Shown: piece by piece, positions 5,680 to 11,571 of the stretch | How positions within the stretch are numbered: position 1 is the first letter of the stretch | Layout: each line of letters begins with the position of its first letter | The notes under the pieces: model-generated | What the model saw: only the letters and a program-made list of their open reading frames with translations | Databases searched by the model: none | What the model was told of the DNA's origin: nothing | Assembly (NCBI RefSeq): GCF_004217445.1 | Contig: NZ_SHKX01000005.1 | Coordinates: 1-12,005 of the forward strand | Source: Fluviicoccus keumensis | GTDB taxonomy: Bacteria; Pseudomonadota; Gammaproteobacteria; Pseudomonadales; Moraxellaceae | DNA: 12,005 bases | Direction: 5' to 3' | Program-made: the position numbers and the translations under genes

Positions 5680-7365
5680 TTACGCCAGATCCCCGGTGGC
5701 TTCTTGCACAGGAATCTCACCGAGACAAAATCCGTAAATCCTTTTCTGCCTCTGGTTCTTGATACAGATGACTCCTGGAGTTTCGCTGACTATCAAGTTG
5801 CGCAAATCCGCTTCGGTTATCCCTTCCAGCAAACCCTCCCGAACCGCAGCTAAGCTGACATACAGCCAGACGCGCCCTTCTGAATCCGTGTTCTTCCGGA
5901 TAGGTGCCGAGGTATCGTTATTTGCGTTTTGAAGCATCGTGTCCAGAGTAGTGGCAATGTGATCACGAAGATGTGGGCCAGACGGAAGCTCCAGCCCCTT
6001 CTTTACGGATGCATGCGTTGACCCAGGCATGTTAGCCGTATTGGTGACTTCAAAGGATGTCTTATCCAAAGCTGTCTTTTGAGATGGTTTGCCGAGCATC
6101 TTCTCCTGGGCTATGGGCCGTGGTCTGCTCTGGTGACTCGGACACATCACTTCCGGGGTGAAACGACTATTTCGCAGACGGGACATTAATGGAAAATGCG
6201 ATCGCCACAACACGATCAACATATCGTTGAACTCATTCCGATGTTCCTGCTCTCCGAGCTTTCCCGTGAAAACGACCTTAAAACGAGCCTCCTTTGCACT
6301 CAGTTGTTGATCGTGCAGCGATGTAACCAGCATCTCTTTTTCAGCCAACATCAAGAGTAGCTGATCAGCAACCTCCTCAATTGGCAGGACGGCCCCTGAA
6401 TCCGAAAGACTCTTGGCCAAAGCTTCGATCAAGTTCGGCCAATGCAGATAGAGCCTCTCTCCATGAAGAAATCCAAGTCGTTCCCCCTGCCTTTGGCCGT
6501 TGATTCTCCCAGTCTCATGCATCAGGTCGTAAAACCTTTGGAAGACAGGGTTAACACATTCAGTTTCGGGCTCCTCAGCTTCAGCGACCACTTGGCTCTT
6601 CTGAGGTTGTAACTGCTTGAGCAGTATCAACAAGGCAGCGGTGCGATCATCGCGAATTGAAAAATCATCATCTCCTTTCGTGCCCTTGATTAGCGGTATG
6701 TTTTCCCCTGCATCCATACCCGCCAATACTTGTGTCAGGACATGTTGATCTTTGAATGGCAGTTGACGTATCGCGTGATAAGACATCACCGCCTGGTTTA
6801 GCCGGGAATGGGTGAGTTTCAGGCTGAAACAGAGTATCGGAATGAGAGGGTCCGACTTGTCGAAAGTAAAATCCGCAGCTTTTGGTGGAATCCTTCTGTT
6901 ACCGATTTGCAGGCCTTCGTAATTGAATTGAGCGAGTCCTCGATGAAGACAGCGGCAGTCGTTTAGCGCATCAATTACCTGTTCTTCGTTCAGGAGCGAT
7001 GTGATAGCGCAAAGCGCGTCATGGTAAACCCGCTCCAAAGCGGAAGATGCGCTGACCCAATGACCAACAACCTCCGGTAGAACAGTCTTGTTGTGAGAAA
7101 TCTGACTTGGAAAGCATCCAAGATTGACATCCACTCCATAGAAATGACTCGGCTGAAGACTCTGTGCCTTGCGTGATTTATCACGGCGATGCAACTCTAG
7201 AACAATGAGCGCCGCGATAACCATACCGGCCAACCACGTCAGCCAGCGCAACGGGAGCCCGCGAAATGGTTCTATTCCTGCGTGGGCCGCCATGACCGTT
7301 AGGATGAGCCACCACCCCATTGCCACGGTCAATCCACGGGCCAGCAGACCAAAAGGATGAGGCAT
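5680..7365 (-). CDS. Membrane-anchored protein of a conjugation-like cluster (561 aa), unrecognised
   Basis: The N-terminus has two hydrophobic segments (about 11-29 and 41-58) separated by a short loop. A basic RRDKSRK turn follows and then about 490 soluble, probably cytoplasmic residues. Residues about 100-260 are helix-rich (SALERVYHDALCAITSLL, NQAVMSYHAIRQLPFKDQHV). A polar, proline/serine-rich linker runs from about 400 to 480. The last 60 residues look like a small compact, perhaps winged-helix, domain (VWLYVSLAAVREGLLEGI onward). I found no Walker motif, HD/HHH cluster or tyrosine-relaxase signature. The two-helix anchor beside a coupling ATPase recalls DotM/TrbA, the partner of DotL/TrbC, but this is only a topological analogy. 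MobH-type relaxases were considered and not supported. The ATG lies 5 bp after the stop of the 270-aa gene, so the two are probably co-translated. Confidence 0.65.
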   Translation of the reverse strand: MPHPFGLLARGLTVAMGWWLILTVMAAHAGIEPFRGLPLRWLTWLAGMVIAALIVLELHRRDKSRKAQSLQPSHFYGVDVNLGCFPSQISHNKTVLPEVVGHWVSASSALERVYHDALCAITSLLNEEQVIDALNDCRCLHRGLAQFNYEGLQIGNRRIPPKAADFTFDKSDPLIPILCFSLKLTHSRLNQAVMSYHAIRQLPFKDQHVLTQVLAGMDAGENIPLIKGTKGDDDFSIRDDRTAALLILLKQLQPQKSQVVAEAEEPETECVNPVFQRFYDLMHETGRINGQRQGERLGFLHGERLYLHWPNLIEALAKSLSDSGAVLPIEEVADQLLLMLAEKEMLVTSLHDQQLSAKEARFKVVFTGKLGEQEHRNEFNDMLIVLWRSHFPLMSRLRNSRFTPEVMCPSHQSRPRPIAQEKMLGKPSQKTALDKTSFEVTNTANMPGSTHASVKKGLELPSGPHLRDHIATTLDTMLQNANNDTSAPIRKNTDSEGRVWLYVSLAAVREGLLEGITEADLRNLIVSETPGVICIKNQRQKRIYGFCLGEIPVQEATGDLA

Positions 7366-7370
7366 TGATG

Positions 7371-8183
7371 CTACAACTCATCGATCACAGATGGCAGATT
7401 GCCGTCCGGTGAATCCTGAAAATCGCGAGAGAACATCTGATCGATGTACGCGCTTATTTCAGGGTCCGTTGTCCGCTCCGCCATGTACCGGTAAGCCCAC
7501 TCCGGAATTGCCAGTATGTCCTTGCCACGTTGCGGGATACGTACATCGGTGGTTTGAATGAAGGGGGCAAGACTGTCACCTTGCTTCCCAATCATTACCC
7601 GGTATGATCCCTCAATGAAGACAGGCATCCCGACCTGAAGCCGCCGCCGATACAAACCCTGACGCTTGCCATATATTCTGACTGGTATCGAGACTCCATC
7701 CTTGGCATATTGCCGGATCAGTAATTGAATCCCAGGGTTTCGGGAATGTGCCAACCCGTCTAGCCGTTCCAGCAACCCCGACAAATGCACTGAATTGGAA
7801 GTCGGACTTGCACGATCAACTGGTGGAGTGCTGCCGAATTCTGATGGAGACCCAAGGGCCATGCGGAAGACTTCACGTGGCGTCAGGTTGACTATGTTCG
7901 GCCGGTCAAAGCCGATGGCTTTCAGCATCGGCACGGGCTGACCGTGCCCCATAGAAGCAATCACGCGGCAATAAACAGATACCGCCTGACCACTTTCCAG
8001 TTGAAGTGAAGCCGGCGATTGTTCCAGCAGTATCGGAATGGTGATGCCAGGCTGGCTAGTGGCGAGATGAAGCGAACTGTCACTCAACCGTTGTACATAC
8101 CCCGTCAACCATGCAGCGTTTTTGAAGCCATTCACAAAGGCATACTGCCTAGTCTGGCGCTTTTGTTCTACACTAAGTAACAT
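7371..8183 (-). CDS. Protein with two similar beta-rich (OB-fold-like) domains (270 aa), unrecognised
   Basis: This is the first gene of the minus-strand cluster and has no signal peptide or membrane helix. Two stretches look like duplicated domains. At about 23-93 the pattern is AWLTGYVQRL, then ITIPILLEQ, then LESGQAVSVYCRVI. At about 131-216 it is VHLSGLLERL, then VSIPVRIYG, then LQVGMPVFIEGSYRV. The shared order (hydrophobic strand, Gly, ERL/QRL turn, I-P strand, Gly-hinged strand) is typical of small beta-barrels such as OB folds. An arginine/lysine-rich loop (KRQGLYRRRLQ, 173-183) could contact nucleic acid. The C-terminal 50 residues are helical and acidic. A single-stranded-DNA or replication/transfer accessory role is inferred, not shown. 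The start at 8181-8183 has CAGG about 7 nt upstream and a plausible promoter in the divergent region. Confidence 0.65.
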   Translation of the reverse strand: MLLSVEQKRQTRQYAFVNGFKNAAWLTGYVQRLSDSSLHLATSQPGITIPILLEQSPASLQLESGQAVSVYCRVIASMGHGQPVPMLKAIGFDRPNIVNLTPREVFRMALGSPSEFGSTPPVDRASPTSNSVHLSGLLERLDGLAHSRNPGIQLLIRQYAKDGVSIPVRIYGKRQGLYRRRLQVGMPVFIEGSYRVMIGKQGDSLAPFIQTTDVRIPQRGKDILAIPEWAYRYMAERTTDPEISAYIDQMFSRDFQDSPDGNLPSVIDEL

Positions 8184-8187
8184 GAAA

Positions 8188-8250
8188 TTGCCTGACGGCG
8201 ACCCATCAAATTATCATAAAATGATATTCGAACATCGATAAGGGAGACAA
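8188..8250. promoter_or_regulatory. Overlapping divergent promoters with a central palindromic operator
   Basis: A perfect palindrome, TATCATAAAATGATA, lies at 8212-8226, in the middle of the 70-bp gap between the divergent genes. Each arm is a TATCAT -10-like box. Plus strand: TTGCCT (8188-8193), 18 bp, TATCAT (8212-8217). Minus strand: TTGTCT (8250-8245), 18 bp, TATCAT (8226-8221). The two promoters are nearly mirror images, so a dimer bound at the palindrome would cover both. The XRE-like protein encoded at 8254 is the obvious candidate, repressing itself and the minus-strand cluster. The boxes are seen directly and the binding is inferred. Confidence 0.6.
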
Positions 8251-8253
8251 GCT

Positions 8254-8763
8254 TTGTCTAAACCGAAAAAAGGGGCGGCTCTTCTTGGTGCGATTCTTAC
8301 CAAGGCGGCCTCACGACAGCAGAACTTCCATTCCGCCTGCTTGGCCATGGAGATCAGCCCTACTTTTCTAGCTGAAATTTTTTCTCCCGAGTCCAAGAAA
8401 TCGGTAGACAGCCTGAGTAATGTTTACCTGAAGAAAATCGCCAGCTACCTGGAAGTCCCGCTCGCCCAGGTCTACATCCTTGCAGGCATCCTGTCGCCGT
8501 CCGACTTTGTACTGGAAAGCGATTTCTCTCAGGACTTCCAGCGTATCCTTCAGATCATGCGGCAAGATCACTTGTGGACAGGCTTGGTTCCCGACGACGA
8601 TACTTTTGCCAAGACGGGGACTGAGATCAAGCTACTGATTGCACTGCTTTACGAAAGGGTCACGACTCAGAGCCTCATTGCCAAAGCCAATATCGACAGT
8701 GCTTCTTTCGATCATCCAACCCCTAGCAATGATGGTTTACCGCCTGAATCACTTCAGCTATAG
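8254..8763 (+). CDS. XRE (Cro/C1)-like transcriptional regulator (169 aa)
   Basis: Residues about 10-80 fit a Cro/C1 helix-turn-helix. They include a helix pair around LAMEISPTFLAEIFS (30-44), a longer-than-usual loop with ESKKSVDSLS, and the closing LKKIASYLEVPLAQVYILAG (59-78). That last segment is characteristic of this family. The remaining 90 residues (about 85-169) are helix-rich with an acidic middle and a polar tail, perhaps for dimerisation. The start is TTG at 8254-8256, chosen because AGGGAG lies 7 nt upstream at 8241-8246 and no ATG follows until codon 32. The gene is divergent to the transfer-like cluster and shares a palindromic promoter region with it, so it probably controls both. 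Its 3' end overlaps a small convergent ORF by 41 bp. Confidence 0.8.
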   Translation: MSKPKKGAALLGAILTKAASRQQNFHSACLAMEISPTFLAEIFSPESKKSVDSLSNVYLKKIASYLEVPLAQVYILAGILSPSDFVLESDFSQDFQRILQIMRQDHLWTGLVPDDDTFAKTGTEIKLLIALLYERVTTQSLIAKANIDSASFDHPTPSNDGLPPESLQL

Positions 8764-9019
8764 CCGAGCGTGTTGCAGCGTCCAACGTGTTCGCCCTTAC
8801 TAACTCAGCGATAGCTCCCAAAGCAATGTGCATGGCATGGTGCTGATATTTCTCCATGCCCGTCACGACAGCTGACAAGAATCTTTGCGTTGGCGCCGGG
8901 CACTCCAGAATGAAGTCGCGCATGATGCTTGTGACTAAGCAGCTGGATTCCGGACAAAGGGACTGTGCCCAACCAGTCGTAGGATGCTGTGTATTGATGT
9001 GAGAATGAGGTATATCCAT
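8723..9019 (-). CDS. Small hypothetical protein convergent with the regulator (98 aa)
   Basis: No family is recognised. The N-terminal 30 residues are polar. From about residue 33 the sequence is a convincing helical protein (TQRFLSAVVTGMEKYQHHAM, then IALGAIAELVRANTLDAATR). No signal peptide or membrane helix is seen. The ATG at 9017-9019 has only a weak upstream GGGA. The last 41 bp overlap the 3' end of the XRE-like gene on the other strand. It is kept as probable because the protein looks well formed, but a non-coding shadow cannot be excluded. Confidence 0.45.
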   Translation of the reverse strand: MDIPHSHINTQHPTTGWAQSLCPESSCLVTSIMRDFILECPAPTQRFLSAVVTGMEKYQHHAMHIALGAIAELVRANTLDAATRSAIAEVIQAVNHHC

Positions 9020-9259
9020 ATCAATCTGTCCCGAAATGAAAGATTTAACCTTGCTTCTTCGTCACCCAAGGCAATGCATCTTCGGCAGTTGAATCTGCCT
9101 CAGGCTGACTACCAAGCTCTCAAAATACGTCGTCTGTAGAAAAGGCGCGCATTCTATGTAGAGATGTGTTTGCTGCCAATTTTTTTGCCGGACAATCAGG
9201 CCAGAATTAGCAGAGAATGACGCAAGTGCACGTTTAATATCCAAATCAATTTATTATTG
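9020..9259. other. Intergenic stretch upstream of the Sel1 gene, no gene supported
   Basis: Only a 60-codon minus-strand frame (9062-9244) occupies this region. It lacks a ribosome site and looks unlike a folded protein (many isolated aromatic and Cys residues). The segment becomes AT-rich toward 9240-9260. It probably holds upstream regulatory DNA for the Sel1 gene. Confidence 0.4.
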
Positions 9260-9296
9260 TTTGATACAATGGCTATTTGCCAAATTCTGATACATT
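9260..9296 (+). promoter_or_regulatory. Paired TTTGATACAAT / TCTGATACATT motifs at the Sel1 gene promoter
   Basis: TTTGATACAAT at 9260-9270 and TCTGATACATT at 9286-9296 each differ by one base from the 11-mer found before the coupling ATPase gene and repA. The first contains TGATACAAT, a near-consensus extended -10 (TGN-TACAAT). It would place transcription start about 20 bp before the ATG. A TTATTATT stretch precedes it, as at the other copies. The second copy abuts the start codon, where a bound protein could block expression. Confidence 0.45.
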
Positions 9297-9297
9297 G

Positions 9298-10200
9298 ATG
9301 ATACGACTTTTATGTACGCTCCTGATGCTGTGGTCGACAGCCTGGGCCGATACCGATAATCGCCAACCCTCTCCGTTTTTCTTTCCCCATGACTTGCAAA
9401 AGTCCATTGTTGAAGCCAGAACCCGACTGATAGAGCAGCATGATCCGGCAGCACTTAGCGACCTATATAAATTAGCAAAAACAGGCATTGTTGATGCTCA
9501 GACTGCGCTGGGCTATGCCTATGACAATGGAATAGCGCCCGCGAAGATCAACCCTAAGTTGGCAGGCCAGTTCTGGCAGGCTGCAGCTCGGCAAGGCGAT
9601 GCCATCGCCATGCACAATCTGGGAGTGCTTTATTGGCAGGGGCGTGGTGTGCCAAGAAATCAGCCCTTGGCCGAAACGCTTTTCAATTTGGCAGGAAGTC
9701 GTGGCATAGGCCGGTCCAAGGCAATACTGGGGCAGCTAGCTGAAGCTCGCCATGACTATGCAACGGCGATGACCCATTACAGGGACTGCCTTCCCATCAG
9801 ATTCCTTCCTAACGCCAAGACCCGATATTCATTGCTGCTCATGCGGACTGGCGATATGACCTCCCCCAATAACCGGGAAGAGGTTTACACCCAATTGCGG
9901 GCAGCAGCTGACCGCTGGGATATCGACGCTCAGTACACCTTGGCCAGGTTGCATGCCGAAGGCGTGGTTATCCGGCAAAGCCTTCCCGACGCGGTATTCT
10001 GGTTGGAAGTGCTGCGCAGGAATCCTGCTGCCAAAAAGTATTGGTCAAGTCTTGATGACTTTGTGCAGGCCTATAAGATTGGAGAGACCGACATTCAGAC
10101 TGGCAAGGAGATGGCCAGGATGTGGTTGGGGGATGATCCGAAGATCATCCCGGCGGTGGATTACACGAGGAGTATTCTTGAAAGAGAATCAATTTTTTAG
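9298..10200 (+). CDS. Exported Sel1-repeat (TPR-like) protein, 300 aa
   Basis: Sel1 repeats are about 36-residue helix pairs that form protein-binding scaffolds. Residues 1-17 (MIRLLCTLLMLWSTAWA) form a signal peptide with a likely cut after AWA, so the mature protein is periplasmic or secreted. About four repeats are visible. They lie around 66-100 (AQTALGYAYDNGIAPAKIN), 103-137 (AMHNLGVLYWQGRGVPRNQ), a degenerate one near 174-205, and 210-242 (AQYTLARLHAEGVVIRQSL). The ATG at 9298 is chosen because it starts the signal peptide. The TTG codons at 9277 and 9295 are less likely, and no clear ribosome site is seen. The specific partner is unknown. The stop is TAG at 10198-10200, whose last G is the first base of the adjoining IS256-type element. 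Before insertion the codon was TAA. Confidence 0.8.
   Translation: MIRLLCTLLMLWSTAWADTDNRQPSPFFFPHDLQKSIVEARTRLIEQHDPAALSDLYKLAKTGIVDAQTALGYAYDNGIAPAKINPKLAGQFWQAAARQGDAIAMHNLGVLYWQGRGVPRNQPLAETLFNLAGSRGIGRSKAILGQLAEARHDYATAMTHYRDCLPIRFLPNAKTRYSLLLMRTGDMTSPNNREEVYTQLRAAADRWDIDAQYTLARLHAEGVVIRQSLPDAVFWLEVLRRNPAAKKYWSSLDDFVQAYKIGETDIQTGKEMARMWLGDDPKIIPAVDYTRSILERESIF
10192..10199. repeat. Target site duplication ATTTTTTA, left copy
   Basis: ATTTTTTA is identical to 11540-11547 on the far side of the IS256-type element. Eight or nine bp is the normal duplication length for this family, so this fixes the element's ends. Confidence 0.9.
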
Positions 10201-10222
10201 GGCCTGTCAGGAATTTTGTGTG
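10200..10222 (+). repeat. IS256-family terminal inverted repeat, left
   Basis: It starts GGGCCTGTCAG and pairs with the right end at 11517-11539 with four mismatches. Its first G completes the TAG stop of the upstream Sel1 gene. Confidence 0.85.
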
Positions 10223-10250
10223 AGGCGGGTTTAAACACGATTTGATCGTC

Positions 10251-11486
10251 TCACACTTTCTGATGCAGGAAGCGATCGCCGTAGAGTATCGCAAACTGGT
10301 TCATCGCTGTCTTCCACTGCCAAGCCGCCTTGCTCCAGGAACTGGTGATGTTCCGCAGCGCCAACCACAGCAGCTTGATCGCGGCGTCATCGCTCGGGAA
10401 GTGGCCCCGCGTCTTGATGATCTTCCGCAGCTGACCATGAACGCTTTCAATCGCGTTGGTGGTGTAGATGATCCGGCGCACATCCGGCGGGAAGGCGAAG
10501 AACGGGATGACCCGGTCCCAGGACCGCCGCCATGATGCCACGATCGTCGGGAACTTCTGGCCCCACGGCCCAGCCTCGAACTCCTCCAGTGCTTCCGCCG
10601 CCGCCTCGGCGCTGATAGCCGTGTAGATCGGCTTCAGGGCCGCCGCCAGCGCCTTGCGCTCCTTCCTGTTGGCATAATCCAGGCTGTTGCGGATCAGGTG
10701 CACGATGCAGGTTTGCAGCGTCGTCGCCGGGAACGCGGATTCCAGCGCTTCCGGCATGCCTTTCAGGCCGTCCGCCACGGCGATCAGGATGTCCTGGACG
10801 CCCCGCGCCTTCAGGTCGTTGAATACCTTCAACCAGAACTTCGCACCCTCGGTGTTCTCGATCCACAGACCGAGGATGTCGCGGGTGCCGTCAGCCAGCA
10901 CCGCCAGCGCCAGATAGACCGCCTTGTTGCGGACCATGCCTTCCTCCCGCACCTTGACCCGCAGGGCGTCGACAAACACGACCGGGTACATCCGCTCCAG
11001 CGGCCGGTTCTGCCAGGCGCTGACCTCGGCCATGACGGCATCAGTGACCTTGCTGATGAACTCCGGCGAGACATCCACGGCATACATCTCGGCCAGGTGG
11101 CCCTGGATCTCGCGCACGGTCATGCCCCGGGCGTACATCGAGATGATCTTGTCGTCAAAGCCCGCGAAACGGCGTTCGTGCTTGGGGATCAGTTGCGGTT
11201 CAAAGGTTCCGGCGCGGTCGCGGGGTATTTCGACCCGGACGGGGCCGTCATCGGTCAGGACGGTCTTGCCGCTGCGGCCGTTACGGTGGTTGCCGCCCCC
11301 TTCGGGGCCGTCGAGATGGACATCCAGCTCGGCGCCGAGGGCGCGTTCGATGAAGGCTTTCTTGAAGTTCCGGAAGACGGCTTCGAGGCTCTCCGCCGAC
11401 ATGGGACCGGGGATCAACTGCTCAAGCAGTTCCTTGGGAAGGGTGATGGCCGGCTCATTGACCGGTGGCTTTTTCTTGGTAGGCAT
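10251..11486 (-). CDS. IS256-family (mutator-type) transposase, 411 aa
   Basis: A DDE transposase that excises and inserts the element. The DDE residues read as D173 (VFVDALRVKV), D239 (AVADGLKGMPEAL) and E347 (TTNAIESVHGQLRK). The family CxxH motif lies between the last two (CIVHLIR at 260-266). The N-terminal third (about 20-160) is the DNA-binding region, including HRNGRSGKTV and the GMTVREI helix. The C-terminus after E347 is all-helical, as usual. The 411-aa length is typical and no frameshift is seen. The ATG at 11484-11486 is preceded by AAAGGAG at 5 nt spacing. Long open frames on the opposite strand are shadows of this GC-rich gene. Confidence 0.95.
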   Translation of the reverse strand: MPTKKKPPVNEPAITLPKELLEQLIPGPMSAESLEAVFRNFKKAFIERALGAELDVHLDGPEGGGNHRNGRSGKTVLTDDGPVRVEIPRDRAGTFEPQLIPKHERRFAGFDDKIISMYARGMTVREIQGHLAEMYAVDVSPEFISKVTDAVMAEVSAWQNRPLERMYPVVFVDALRVKVREEGMVRNKAVYLALAVLADGTRDILGLWIENTEGAKFWLKVFNDLKARGVQDILIAVADGLKGMPEALESAFPATTLQTCIVHLIRNSLDYANRKERKALAAALKPIYTAISAEAAAEALEEFEAGPWGQKFPTIVASWRRSWDRVIPFFAFPPDVRRIIYTTNAIESVHGQLRKIIKTRGHFPSDDAAIKLLWLALRNITSSWSKAAWQWKTAMNQFAILYGDRFLHQKV

Positions 11487-11516
11487 AGGGGCTCCTTTGG
11501 CTCCATGATAGGCCTA

Positions 11517-11539
11517 CACACAAAAATTCTGACAGTCTC
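11517..11539 (-). repeat. IS256-family terminal inverted repeat, right
   Basis: The reverse complement starts GAGACTGTCAG and matches the left end at 19 of 23 positions. Confidence 0.85.
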
Positions 11540-11547
11540 ATTTTTTA
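11540..11547. repeat. Target site duplication ATTTTTTA, right copy
   Basis: Identical to 10192-10199. The following AAC at 11548-11550 restores the pre-insertion TAA stop when the element and one copy are removed. Confidence 0.9.
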
Positions 11548-11571
11548 AACGTTTGACTAAGTCCAAGCTTC

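Larger units (their letters stand above)
10200..11539 (-). mobile_element. Complete IS256-family insertion sequence, 1340 bp
   Basis: The element is bounded by imperfect inverted repeats. Positions 10200-10222 match the reverse complement of 11517-11539 at 19 of 23 positions, sharing CTGTCAG and TTTTGTGTG. An exact 8-bp target duplication (ATTTTTTA) lies outside. It encodes one intact mutator-type transposase on the minus strand. An intact duplication and an unbroken gene point to simple, fairly recent transposition into this locus. The insertion point is the stop codon of the Sel1-repeat gene. Confidence 0.95.

Noticed and set aside
5680..7365. The 561-aa protein as a MobH/TraI_2-type relaxase
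   Set aside because: No HD or HHH metal-binding cluster, catalytic tyrosine motif or helicase motif could be found. Only the location and a possible winged-helix C-terminus would fit.
9062..9244. A 60-codon minus-strand frame upstream of the Sel1 gene
   Set aside because: No ribosome site, no protein-like hydrophobic pattern, and it lies in likely promoter DNA.
9298..10200. Sel1 gene truncated by the IS256-type element
   Set aside because: Removing the element and one target copy gives TAA at the same codon, so the protein length is unchanged.
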